Shown: positions 18,838 to 26,928 of the stretch, in pieces
Layout: the number at the start of each line of letters is the position of its first letter
Numbering within the stretch: the stretch's first letter is position 1
Source: Kumtagia sp963839725
GTDB lineage: Bacteria; Pseudomonadota; Alphaproteobacteria; Rhizobiales; Rhizobiaceae
DNA length: 64,000 nucleotides
Direction of reading: 5' to 3'
Assembly (NCBI GenBank): GCA_963839725.1
Contig: CAWIWT010000034.1
Location: 1 to 64,000 of the forward strand
Translations under genes and position numbers: made by a program
Notes under the pieces: model-generated
What the model saw: the letters and a program-made list of their open reading frames with translations, nothing else
Told to the model about the DNA's origin: nothing
Database searches by the model: none

Positions 18838-18864
18838 GACCCCGCCCGCAAGCGGGGTCTTTTT
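18838..18864. terminator. Intrinsic terminator hairpin
   Basis: GACCCCGC / GCGGGGTC stem of 8 bp with a 6-base loop, T5 on the plus side and a pyrimidine/U-rich tract (TCTCTCTATTTT) on the minus side. It lies directly after the stop of the minus-strand gene beginning at 19210 and before the primase, separating the two transcripts. Confidence 0.7.
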
Positions 18865-19210
18865 AGTCTTCAAGCACGCCGTCAGGGCGCTTGGCGACGA
18901 ACCACTGCTCGACGCTTTTGTAAACGTTGACATCGTCATTGATGACGCGCCCATCGGGAAACCGATATCCAGTGTCAACCTGATCGCTGAACAGTTCCGG
19001 GTCGAACGTTGGCCCTATCGCCGTCGCATACAGCCCCCTCGGGTCTGGATGGGCTTTCGCTTTCAGATCGAAAATGGCCCATGCGACAACGGGCATCGCA
19101 TGGATGTGAAACGTGCCGGTTCGCTTGCCGCCTGCTTCCGTGATCTCGACTATAACGACCCGGTCGCAGGGGACCGCTGCGGGAACGATGGTGTGGATTT
19201 GTTCGGCCAT
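18863..19210 (-). CDS. Hypothetical element protein, 115 aa
   Basis: MAEQIHTIVPAAVPCDRVVI, then VVAWAIFDLKAKAHPDPRGL, ending YKSVEQWFVAKRPDGVLED. Mixed alpha/beta, with no recognised domain. Starts immediately after the HTH gene stop, so translationally coupled, and ends at a terminator. Role unknown; its position next to the HTH gene suggests an early regulatory or accessory function. Confidence 0.55.
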   Translation of the reverse strand: MAEQIHTIVPAAVPCDRVVIVEITEAGGKRTGTFHIHAMPVVAWAIFDLKAKAHPDPRGLYATAIGPTFDPELFSDQVDTGYRFPDGRVINDDVNVYKSVEQWFVAKRPDGVLED

Positions 19211-19211
19211 C

Positions 19212-19403
19212 TCACGCCGCCTCGAGTTCGGCATCGAGCGCCTTGGCCAGCTTGGCGCGGGTAATGCACCAGCGCCCGCCTATGTTGCTGGCCGGTAGGA
19301 AGCCGGTGACGATGAGGTGGTAGACTTGGCGCTCGCTGCGGTTGCAGGCTTCGCCGATGGCGCGAGCGCCCCAGATTAGGTCAAGTGGTTGATGGTTTCC
19401 CAT
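19212..19403 (-). CDS. Excisionase-like HTH protein, 63 aa
   Basis: LIWGARAIGEACNRSERQVY and HLIVTGFLPASNIGGRWCIT form a winged helix-turn-helix of the MerR/HTH_17 type used by phage excisionases (helix-turn-helix plus 'GRWxxxxxxL'). Small size and divergence from the integrase support a recombination directionality or repressor role. The family assignment is from the motif; excisionase activity is inference. Confidence 0.65.
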   Translation of the reverse strand: MGNHQPLDLIWGARAIGEACNRSERQVYHLIVTGFLPASNIGGRWCITRAKLAKALDAELEAA

Positions 19404-19679
19404 AGGTTAGGCTCCGGTCGTTTGCGCCGGAGTTGTGTCATCGCGTTGGATGGGGAAACGACACACAGGCGCGAGGTTAAGTTCGCGAAAGCCCGGAACT
19501 TTGTCCGGGAATAATCCTGTGTGCCTCGGCCAAATGCCAAGGTGAATGATTTCTTACTATGGCCGCGCGCTACATTGCAAGCCCACCACTCTACATTAAC
19601 CACAAGTGTTCGCAGGCGTCGCCCAGCAACAGATTTTGTGCAACATGGTCTTCGGAACTAAACCGGAGATTTGATTAAA
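19404..19679. promoter_or_regulatory. Divergent control region between HTH gene and integrase
   Basis: 276 bp with no supported gene. It must hold the promoters for both the minus-strand HTH operon and the plus-strand integrase. GGAG lies a suitable distance before the integrase ATG. AT content is raised close to the integrase start (GAGATTTGATTAAA). Confidence 0.5.
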
Positions 19680-20876
19680 ATGTCTATTCGAAAACGTACA
19701 TGGGAAACTGCCAAGGGCGAGCGCGTTGCATGGCTGGTCGATTATGTCGACCAAGACGGCAAGCGGCACGCCCGCCAATTCAAGACCAAGGGCGACGCGA
19801 CTTCCTTCGCCAATCGAACCGGCGTCGAGATCGAGAACAACGAACACGTCGCGATAAATCGGCACTCGATGACGGTGGAACGGGTCGGTGCGCTTTGGCT
19901 GGAAACCTGCCGCGCGCGCAAGCTGAAAGAAATGACGGTGCGCGGCTACGAGCAGCATTTGCGTCTGCACATCAATCCCATCCTCGGCAAAACGAAGGTC
20001 GCCCGGCTTGGCGTTTCGGAAGTTCGAAGCTTCCTGCATCGCCTTCAGGAACAGGGTCGTTCCGCGCCGGTCATCGCATCGGTTCGCGTATCGCTGGGAT
20101 GCCTTCTGACCGAGGCGCTTGAGCGCAAGTTCGCCACCCGCAACCCGGTGCGCGAACTAAGCAAGCGCCGGTCGGTCGGCACGGTTTCGGCGCGGCATGA
20201 GGAACGCATCGAGATTGGCGTCGACGTTCCGACAAACGAGGAAATCGGTGCGATCATTCATGCGCTTGCGGACAATCCGTTCCGCCCGCACATCCTCGCG
20301 TCGATCTTCCTCGGCATCCGCATCAGCGAACTTCGCGGACTCGCATGGCGAAACGTAGACTTCGCCGCAAAGCGCGTCGCGATCACCCAGCGCGCCGACG
20401 CCAAAAAGACAATCGGGTCGCCGAAGTCGAAAGCGGGCAAGCGGTCAATTCCGATGTTCCCGATGCTTACGAACGCGCTGAAGGAATGGAAGCTGCGGTC
20501 GACCGGCGACCTAGTATTCCCCGGCCCAGAGGGCGAGCCGCTTGGAATTGAAGTCATCGTGCGGCGCGGCTGGTGGCGGGCGCAGATCGACGCCGGGGTG
20601 GTGAACGGCAAGCTGCCGAAATATACCGGCATCCATTCGGCGCGGCACTGGTTCATTTCATGGTGCGCCAACCCGGCGTCGCGCGGCGGGCGGGGTATGG
20701 ATTGGAAGGAAGTTCAAGAGATTGCCGGTCACGCAAGCCTTGCGATAACGATGGGAACTTACGCGCATTTGTTGCCGCGAGACGCGGACGATAATGCTAT
20801 GGAACAAGCGGAAGCTGCACTGCTTGGCCTAGTGCCACGCAACATAAACGCAACAAAACCGGGTTTTAGTCAATGA
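19680..20876 (+). CDS. int: Tyrosine recombinase (phage/ICE integrase)
   Basis: 398 residues, intact. N-terminal AP2-like arm-binding region (RVAWLVDYVDQDGKRHARQF), SAM-like core-binding domain (LWLETCRARKLKEMTVRGYE), and a C-terminal catalytic domain with Arg in GIRISELRGLAW, HSARHWFISW (HxxRH) and the HASLAITMGTYAHLL region (second His and nucleophilic Tyr). The ATG with GGAG ahead is chosen over an upstream TTG. The stop overlaps the ubiE start (ATGA), and the last bases lie in the putative attachment core, so the element has inserted at the 5' end of ubiE with int proximal. Confidence 0.93.
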   Translation: MSIRKRTWETAKGERVAWLVDYVDQDGKRHARQFKTKGDATSFANRTGVEIENNEHVAINRHSMTVERVGALWLETCRARKLKEMTVRGYEQHLRLHINPILGKTKVARLGVSEVRSFLHRLQEQGRSAPVIASVRVSLGCLLTEALERKFATRNPVRELSKRRSVGTVSARHEERIEIGVDVPTNEEIGAIIHALADNPFRPHILASIFLGIRISELRGLAWRNVDFAAKRVAITQRADAKKTIGSPKSKAGKRSIPMFPMLTNALKEWKLRSTGDLVFPGPEGEPLGIEVIVRRGWWRAQIDAGVVNGKLPKYTGIHSARHWFISWCANPASRGGRGMDWKEVQEIAGHASLAITMGTYAHLLPRDADDNAMEQAEAALLGLVPRNINATKPGFSQ

Positions 20877-20884
20877 TTTCAAGG
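20871..20884 (+). repeat. Direct repeat, right copy (putative attR core)
   Basis: CAATGATTTCAAGG. Contains the integrase stop and the first codons of ubiE (ATG ATT TCA AGG). The element thus supplies, or restores, the ubiE start codon. Confidence 0.55.
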
Positions 20885-21661
20885 CGTGCAAAAGAACGCA
20901 CAACTGCTGCTGGCGGTATGGAAACATCCTACGGCTTTCGCAAAGTCGGGGAGGACGAGAAGCAATCGCTCGTCAACGACGTCTTTCACAAGGTCGCAGA
21001 TCGCTACGACCTGATGAACGACATGATGTCCGGTGGCTTCCACAGGCTGTGGAAGGACGCGATGGTCGCGTGGCTCAACCCCTCGCGGCGTGCCGGCTGG
21101 ACATCGCTGGACGTCGCCGGCGGTACCGGCGACATTGCCTTTCGCATTGTCGATGCATCAGGCGGCCATGCACGCACGACGGTCCTCGATATCAACGGCT
21201 CGATGCTGGAGGTCGGACGTGAACGGGCCAAGAAGCGCCGGCTCGACGGCAATGTCAGCTTTGTCGAAGCAAATGCGGAGGCGTTGCCCTTCGCAGACGA
21301 TACATTCGACGCCTACACGATCGCCTTCGGTATTCGCAATGTGCCCCATATCGACACGGCCCTGTCCGAGGCGTTTCGCGTGCTGAAGCCGGGCGGCCGC
21401 TTCCTCTGCCTCGAATTCTCGGAAGTCGACCTGCCGCTGCTCGACAAGGTCTACGAGGCGTGGTCGTTCCGGGCCATTCCGCGGATAGGCAGGGTTGTGA
21501 CTGGCGATGGCGAGCCTTACGCCTACCTCGTAGAGTTGATCCGCAAATTCCCCAACCAATCGAATTTCGCCGATATGATCCGGCGCGCCGGTTTCGAGCG
21601 GGTGACGTGGCGCAACTATTCCGGCGGCATTGCAGCCCTGCATTCCGGCTGGAAACTGTGA
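20873..21661 (+). CDS. ubiE: Demethylmenaquinone/demethoxyubiquinol C-methyltransferase
   Basis: SAM-dependent C-methylation in ubiquinone synthesis. Has VFHKVADRYDLMNDMMSGGF, motif I LDVAGGTGDIAFR, AFGIRNVPHIDTAL and PGGRFLCLEFSEVDLPLL, ending YSGGIAALHSGWKL; 262 residues, normal. Rhizobial UbiE proteins have a short tail before GGMETSYGFR; here that tail reads MISRRAKERTTAAGG, beginning inside the attachment core. An internal ATG at 20918 could also serve. The native promoter may have been displaced by the inserted element, leaving expression to depend on int read-through. Confidence 0.95.
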   Translation: MISRRAKERTTAAGGMETSYGFRKVGEDEKQSLVNDVFHKVADRYDLMNDMMSGGFHRLWKDAMVAWLNPSRRAGWTSLDVAGGTGDIAFRIVDASGGHARTTVLDINGSMLEVGRERAKKRRLDGNVSFVEANAEALPFADDTFDAYTIAFGIRNVPHIDTALSEAFRVLKPGGRFLCLEFSEVDLPLLDKVYEAWSFRAIPRIGRVVTGDGEPYAYLVELIRKFPNQSNFADMIRRAGFERVTWRNYSGGIAALHSGWKL

Positions 21662-21671
21662 CGGCCGCCGC

Positions 21672-23246
21672 ATGAGCTCGATCGGAGCGGATTTCAGGCT
21701 CATCCGAGCCGGCTGGATCATGACGCGCGAGGGCGTGTTCGCAGCCTTGCCTGGCGAGGAGCTTTCTGGCGCGCCGCGATTTGCCTGGCGCCTGACGAAG
21801 TTCTTTACGCGCAGCCGCGCCCGCCAGCGCAAGCGCTCCGAGCGGCTATCCGGCGCGGTAGCAAGGCTCGGCCCGTCCTACGTCAAACTCGGCCAGTTCC
21901 TTGCGACCCGGCCCGACGTCGTCGGCAACGACATTGCGTTGGAGCTTTCCAAACTTCAGGATAGCATGGCGACCTTTCCGACAGCGGAGGCGGTCAAGGC
22001 AATCGAGGGATCGCTTGGCCGCACGGTATCCGATTTGTTTGTGACCCTCGACGAACCGATTGCCGCTGCTTCGATCGCGCAGGTTCACCCTGCCGAAGTG
22101 GCGCGGGATGGTGAGGCGCGCAAGGTCGCGGTGAAGGTGATCCGGCCGGGCGTGCGCCGTGCCTTCTTCCACGATCTCGAAAGCTATTTCCTCGCGGCTC
22201 GCTTGCAGGAGCAATTCATTCCGTCGTCGCGCCGGCTTCGTCCGGTCGAGGTGACGGAGACGCTTGCGCAAACCACCAAGATCGAGATGGACATGCGGCT
22301 GGAGGCTGCGGCGCTCTCCGAGCTTGGCGAGAACACGCACGACGACCCCGGCTTCCGGGTGCCGTGGGTCGATTGGGAGCGCACGGGCCGCGACGTCGTC
22401 ACCATGGAGTGGATCGACGGGATCAAGATGAACGACATCGACGGCCTGCGCGCCGCCGGTCACGATCTGCCGAAGATCGCCGCCAATCTGGTACAATCCT
22501 TCCTACGCCATACCTTGCGCGATGGGTTTTTTCACGCCGACATGCATCCCGGAAACCTGTTCGTCGAGGCAGATGGCGCCATCGTTGCGGTCGATCTCGG
22601 CATATCCGGCAGGCTCGGCAAGAAGGAACGGAAGTTCCTGGCCGAAATCCTGTTCGGCTTCATCACCCGTGACTATGCACGTGTGGCGGAGGTGCATTTC
22701 GAGGCCGGTTATGTGCCGCGCGTCCACAATGTTGCGTCTTTCGCGCAGGCAATCCGCGCCATCGGCGAGCCGATCCATGGCCAGCCGGCAGAGACCATTT
22801 CGATGGCCAAGCTGCTGACGTTGCTGTTCGAGGTGACCGAACTGTTCGATATGGCGACAAGGCCCGAACTGGTGCTGCTGCAAAAGACCATGGTGGTGGT
22901 CGAAGGCGTGGCTCGCACGCTCGATCCGGCTTTCAACATGTGGAAGACTTCCGAACCGGTGGTTGGCCAGTGGATCAGGCACAATCTCGGGCCGCGCGGC
23001 TTGCTTTCGGACGCCCGTGACGGCGCCAATGCGCTGCTGTCGCTGGCGCGACAGGCTCCGGACCTTGCCGCCCGCACGGAGCGCCTGAGCCGCGAGATCG
23101 ACGCCATGGCCGAGCATGGCCTGCGCTTCGACGCGATCACCGCCCACGCCATCGGCAAGGCGGAGGCGCGTCACACGCGCTCGGGTCGCATCGCGCTTTG
23201 GGTGATCGCGGCGGCGGTGGTCTATATTGCGTGGCAAATCGTGTAG
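21672..23246 (+). CDS. ubiB: UbiB/ABC1-family atypical kinase for ubiquinone synthesis
   Basis: About 524 residues. KxGQ motif in GPSYVKLGQFLATRPDVVG, the Ala-rich loop AAASIAQVH that replaces the usual P-loop, FHADMHPGNLFV and VAVDLGISGRLG (Asp of the metal-binding motif), and a C-terminal TM helix IALWVIAAAVVYIAWQIV. These are the UbiB hallmarks; it acts at the inner membrane as an ATPase supporting the ubiquinone biosynthetic complex. Ten bases after ubiE; the ATG (MSSIGADFRL) is preferred over an upstream in-frame ATG inside ubiE. Confidence 0.95.
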   Translation: MSSIGADFRLIRAGWIMTREGVFAALPGEELSGAPRFAWRLTKFFTRSRARQRKRSERLSGAVARLGPSYVKLGQFLATRPDVVGNDIALELSKLQDSMATFPTAEAVKAIEGSLGRTVSDLFVTLDEPIAAASIAQVHPAEVARDGEARKVAVKVIRPGVRRAFFHDLESYFLAARLQEQFIPSSRRLRPVEVTETLAQTTKIEMDMRLEAAALSELGENTHDDPGFRVPWVDWERTGRDVVTMEWIDGIKMNDIDGLRAAGHDLPKIAANLVQSFLRHTLRDGFFHADMHPGNLFVEADGAIVAVDLGISGRLGKKERKFLAEILFGFITRDYARVAEVHFEAGYVPRVHNVASFAQAIRAIGEPIHGQPAETISMAKLLTLLFEVTELFDMATRPELVLLQKTMVVVEGVARTLDPAFNMWKTSEPVVGQWIRHNLGPRGLLSDARDGANALLSLARQAPDLAARTERLSREIDAMAEHGLRFDAITAHAIGKAEARHTRSGRIALWVIAAAVVYIAWQIV

Positions 23247-23299
23247 TCATTGACTGTATTGCTAGCAGTGCACACATTGCTGCGATTGGAGAGCGACCC

Positions 23300-23569
23300 A
23301 TGGCGACGCTGACGATCCGAAATGTTGACGATGAAACCAAACAAGCTCTGCGTTTCCGCGCGGCTAAGCATGGCGTTTCCGTGGAACAGGAAGTTCGAAC
23401 CATTCTCAGGGATGCGACACGCGCCCAAAGCCACGACGCTGGTCCAGAAGGGCGTCCGGGAGAAAGCTGGTACAAGTCGATACGAGAGCTCGTTGAGCCG
23501 CACGGGGGCTTTGATTTGCAAATTCCGCCGCGCAGCAAGGCGATGCGCGACCCACCGACTTTCGAATAG
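23300..23569 (+). CDS. vapB: VapB/FitA-type antitoxin
   Basis: 89 residues; N-terminal ribbon-helix-helix MATLTIRNVDDETKQALRFR and AAKHGVSVEQEVRTILRDAT, typical of FitA/VapB antitoxins that bind the operator and neutralise the partner. The C-terminal half is toxin-binding. The stop directly abuts the toxin ATG. Wedged between ubiB and coaBC, which normally follow each other in related genomes (family knowledge). Confidence 0.85.
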   Translation: MATLTIRNVDDETKQALRFRAAKHGVSVEQEVRTILRDATRAQSHDAGPEGRPGESWYKSIRELVEPHGGFDLQIPPRSKAMRDPPTFE

Positions 23570-23991
23570 ATGCATACCCTAGACACCAACGTGATCTCGG
23601 AATTATTCAGACCTATTCCGGAGCGGGCAGTTGAGGAATGGCTGAAATCTCATCGCCGGGACATTTCTTCGTCACTTCGGTCAGCAAAGCCGAGTCCTTG
23701 CTTGGGCTGGCATTGATGCCCGATGACAAACGAAAACAGCTGCTCGGCGACATCATGCAAACGTTCTTTGGTGAACGACTGCAGACGCCGGCTCTTGCAT
23801 TCGGCGACCTTGAGGCCGTGGCGTTTGCCGAACTCGTGTCCGTGCGCCGCAGGCGCGGTCTCCGGATCGGCGAGTTCGATGCCCAGATTGCGGCGATCGC
23901 GAAAACGCATGGCTTCGCGGTGGCTACGCGCAACGTCAGCGATTTCGAGCACTGCGGTGTTGAGATCATCAATCCGTGGGAAGTCGCATGA
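23570..23991 (+). CDS. vapC: VapC-type PIN-domain toxin, frameshifted
   Basis: PIN ribonuclease. The first frame gives MHTLDTNVISELFRPIPERA with catalytic Asp (LDTNV), then VEEWLKSHRRD. A single-base loss near 23660 moves to the frame with FFVTSVSKAESLLGLALMPD (Glu), FAELVSVRRRRGLRIGEFDA (Asp) and VATRNVSDFEHCGVEIINPW (final acidic residue). All four acidic positions are present if the frames are joined. The stop overlaps the coaBC start. Whether the frameshift is real (inactivated toxin, orphan antitoxin) or a sequencing error cannot be decided here. Confidence 0.8.
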
Positions 23992-25202
23992 CACTTTCGA
24001 CCAAACGCATCCTGCTGATCATCGGTGGCGGCATCGCCGCCTACAAGGCGATGGACCTCATTCGCCGCCTGCGCGAGCGCGGCGCCTCGGTGCGGGCTGT
24101 GATGACGGCGGCGGCACAGGAATTCGTCACTCCGCTTTCAGTTGGAACGCTCACCGCCGACCGTGCCTTCACCGACCTGTTCGACCGCAATGACGAGCAT
24201 GATGTCGGCCATATCCGCCTGTCGCGGGAAGCTGATTTGGTGGTCGTCGCGCCGGCCACCGCCGATCTGATGGCCAAGCTGGCCAGTGGTCTCGCCAACG
24301 ATCTCGCCTCGGCTGTGCTTCTTGCGACGGACAAGAAGGTGGTGATGGCGCCGGCAATGAACCCGATGATGTGGAGCCATCCAGCGACGAAACGCAATCG
24401 CGCGACGCTGGTGAAGGATGGCATTGCCTTCGTGGGCCCGAACAAGGGTGAGATGGCCGAGAGTGGCGAGGCAGGCGAGGGCCGCATGGCCGAGCCGCTG
24501 GAGATCGTGGCGGCGATCGAGGCAATGCTTGCGAAGGCCGGTCCGCTCACTGGCAGGAAGGTTATCGTGACCTCCGGTCCGACACATGAGCCGATCGACC
24601 CGGTGCGCTATATCGCCAACCGCTCGTCCGGTAAGCAGGGTCACGCGCTTGCCGCCGCACTCGCCTCGCTGGGCGCCGAGGTGCGGCTCGTCTCAGGTCC
24701 GGTAAACGTCGCGGATCCGGCAGGGGTAAAGACGATCCACGTGGAGACGGCGCGCGAGATGCGGGATGCGGTCGAGGCGGAACTTCCGGCCGACGCGGCG
24801 GTCTTTGTCGCGGCCGTGGCCGATTGGCGCGCCGAGAGCGAGGCAGGCGAGAAGATCAAGAAGATCGCTGGCGAGGGACCGCCAGCCCTGCGTATGGTCG
24901 AGAACCCGGATATCCTCGCCACCATCGGCCATCACGCCAGGCGGCCCTATCTTGTCGTCGGCTTTGCCGCGGAGACTGAGGATCTGATCGCCAACGCCCA
25001 GGCCAAGCTGAAGCGCAAGGGCGCGGACTTCATCGTTGCCAATGATGTCAGCGCCGAAGGCGGCGTCATGGGCGGCGACCGCAATCGTGTCCGCATCGTC
25101 TCGAAGGCCGGCGTCGAAGAGTGGCCGGAGATGAGCAAGGACGAAGTGGCGAAGCGGCTCGCGAATCTGATCGCCGAACGGCTGAAGACGGTCGAGGTTT
25201 GA
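23988..25202 (+). CDS. coaBC: Bifunctional phosphopantothenoylcysteine synthetase/decarboxylase
   Basis: 404 residues. N-terminal CoaC flavoprotein domain: ILLIIGGGIAAYKAMDLIRR, active-site His in DEHDVGHIRLS, PAMNPMMW. C-terminal CoaB domain: VIVTSGPTHEPIDPVRYIAN, RSSGKQGHALAAALASLGA, VAAVADWR, FIVANDVS. Catalyses two steps from 4'-phosphopantothenate to 4'-phosphopantetheine. The start ATG overlaps the VapC stop, so it is translationally coupled to the toxin gene. Confidence 0.96.
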   Translation: MTLSTKRILLIIGGGIAAYKAMDLIRRLRERGASVRAVMTAAAQEFVTPLSVGTLTADRAFTDLFDRNDEHDVGHIRLSREADLVVVAPATADLMAKLASGLANDLASAVLLATDKKVVMAPAMNPMMWSHPATKRNRATLVKDGIAFVGPNKGEMAESGEAGEGRMAEPLEIVAAIEAMLAKAGPLTGRKVIVTSGPTHEPIDPVRYIANRSSGKQGHALAAALASLGAEVRLVSGPVNVADPAGVKTIHVETAREMRDAVEAELPADAAVFVAAVADWRAESEAGEKIKKIAGEGPPALRMVENPDILATIGHHARRPYLVVGFAAETEDLIANAQAKLKRKGADFIVANDVSAEGGVMGGDRNRVRIVSKAGVEEWPEMSKDEVAKRLANLIAERLKTVEV

Positions 25203-25228
25203 GCAGATGAGGCGAATGCTTGAACGGG

Positions 25229-25569
25229 CTAGTGATCGAGGCTCCCCTCGCGTTTCACCTTCTTGATGCGGTGGCGCTGATAAGCGTCAATTTGCCGGAA
25301 CAGTGGCATTCTTCGCTCGAAGATCAGATGTGTGATCGAGACGTAGAATGCTTGTTTGGTTTCGCTCCCTCGGAGGTTCAATTTGCAGACGATGCCTCCT
25401 TCTTCCCCTGCATAGTGGATGTCGACAACCCTGCATCGCATCGGCAAAGACGGCTGTTGCATTTGGTGGGATAGCGCTTGGATTAGGTTGCGCGTGAGCA
25501 TGACTTCGACTGGAAGCGCCGTTGACAAATGCTCCATAAGCCGAGCTGTCGTTTCTGGATCATCGATCA
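25229..25569 (-). CDS. Hypothetical protein, 113 aa
   Basis: MIDDPETTARLMEHLSTALP, then VEVMLTRNLIQALSHQMQQP and MRCRVVDIHYAGEEGGIVCK, ending with a very basic tail (DAYQRHRIKKVKREGSLDH). No family recognised. Convergent with coaBC, 26 bp apart. ATG overlaps a small upstream frame by ATGA. A start 82 bp upstream is also open but less likely. Confidence 0.55.
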
Positions 25570-25796
25570 TTGCCGGGGGCTTTGTCTTCGTCGGTCGGAA
25601 CTCCAGAGCTGGAATGGTCCGAGCCTGATGTCGGTTGTTCCGTCTCATCATCCGCCAGTGGCGGCTGCGGCGACTTGATCATGCGGCATTGTTCGGGAGC
25701 GCCTTTCTTGGCAGTGGAGCGGGGAAAAGCGCGCAAGCGCTCGATTTCCAATATGCGGACGCATCGGATGATGCGCAACCCTTGGCGGCGGATCAC
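25560..25796 (-). CDS. Possible small hydrophilic protein, 78 aa
   Basis: RILEIERLRAFPRSTAKKGA at the start, then a low-complexity acidic/polar tail (LADDETEQPTSGSDHSSSGV). Supported only by ATGA overlap with the next gene and plausible composition; may be spurious. Confidence 0.3.
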   Translation of the reverse strand: MIRRQGLRIIRCVRILEIERLRAFPRSTAKKGAPEQCRMIKSPQPPLADDETEQPTSGSDHSSSGVPTDEDKAPGNDR

Positions 25797-26421
25797 GGCA
25801 GCGCTTGTTCACTGAGCACAGAGGGGCCGAGGGACAGCTCCGTTTTTGCCGCCAGCGCGTGCCTTCCAATGGCATCACCCGGTTTGGCAAGACAGGAACT
25901 GCCTCCAGCAGGTTGTCCCAGACGGCAAGCGCTTCGCCGCCGCATTGAACACACCTCGTCTTTGCCACGCTGCCTTTCGGCCCTGGCCTTTGTCAAAGAA
26001 CTTCCCTTGCCGTCCTTCGACAAGCTCAGGATGGGAGACGGGGCGCGAGGCCGAGCCTTCCTAAGTTGTAAAGTGTGGCGCAGTCTCCCGCGCCCCGCCA
26101 TGACGTTCTTCCCCTCACCAAACCCGGCCGAGTTAACGGCTCACGAGCTTGATAAGGGGCCGGGTCTAGGTTGCGGGGGATCACCCCAAGCCGCGCTACC
26201 GTTGCGCGACCGACCCGGCGCCGCCTTGCCTGGATGCTCGGTTGTGCACATCCGTTCCCGGGCAAGCTGCTATGGCGGAGAATACGCGAAGGCATGAAAG
26301 TGGCTGTCGGGACGCCGGAAAATCGACAAAATGAAAGGCTAAGCAACTGGAAAGATTGGACAATAGTTTTCGGGTGGAGATTTTCTATTCCCCCGTCCCG
26401 AAACTGTGCATCTGAGATTAC

Positions 26422-26632
26422 CCCTCTCCGCCTCGCCCCTTCGACAAGCTCAGGCTCGGCACCTCTCCCCAGAGGGGGCGAGGAACCAAGGTCCGGAAGC
26501 GACTCGCCCCGCAGCGCCTCACACTTTCAAAGCAGCGAGTCTGAGAGGCGGCGCTAATCCAGCTTGGGTTCCTCGCCCCTCTGGGGAGAGGTGGCGAGCC
26601 CTGAGCTTGTCGAAGGGGCGAGACGGAGAGGG
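26422..26632. repeat. Inverted repeat pair (~66-bp arms) with REP-like core
   Basis: The arm at 26422-26488 and the arm at 26567-26632 are reverse complements with few mismatches; both contain CCTTCGACAAGCTCAGG and CACCTCTCCCCAGAGGGG. The 78-bp spacer has no gene. Looks like a non-autonomous palindromic element common in rhizobial genomes (inference). Confidence 0.7.
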
Positions 26633-26701
26633 GGTCTTGCGGGAGAAGGTGTAGAGACGAAGCCGCGTCTTCCCGGCCAAGGGAGCGAAGCGACCGCAGA
26701 G

Positions 26702-26784
26702 CCGGGATCCAGCGTAATAATTGTCGAAGACACAATCTCTCGTGCGAATGGCAATAAGGCGAAGGACTGGTCGCTGGATCCCGG
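26702..26784. repeat. Palindromic element with CCGGGATCCAGCG arms
   Basis: CCGGGATCCAGCG (26702-26714) and its exact complement CGCTGGATCCCGG (26772-26784), 57-bp spacer. Outer sequences continue partial pairing (GGGAGCGAAGCGACC / CTCGCTCCGCTCGGTTGC). Resembles small intergenic palindromes of Hyphomicrobiales. Confidence 0.6.
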
Positions 26785-26928
26785 GTCTACCCTCGCTCCG
26801 CTCGGTTGCTCGGGATGACGCAGGTTGAGATGCCCAGCGCTAATGCGGCAAGGGGGCAATCGCTCGTTTACCCCCGCCTTCGGAGCGACCCTCCCCACAG
26901 GGGGAAGGTAAGAGGTTGAGCCCGGTCG

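Larger units (their letters stand above)
25797..26928. other. 1.1-kb gene-free block rich in palindromic repeats
   Basis: No frame shows a recognisable protein. It contains three copies of CCTTCGACAAGCTCAGG or its complement (26014, 26438, 26600), a 66-bp inverted pair, and a second palindrome with CCGGGATCCAGCG arms. The final portion overlaps the 3' flank of the MocR gene with another GGGGGAAGG-type repeat. Confidence 0.6.

Noticed and set aside
21846..23237. Long minus-strand frames
   Set aside because: Antisense to ubiB with its intact kinase motifs.
25635..26297. 220-codon plus-strand open frame in the repeat block
   Set aside because: Reads through REP-like repeats (SFDKLRMG is a translated repeat core); no recognisable domain.
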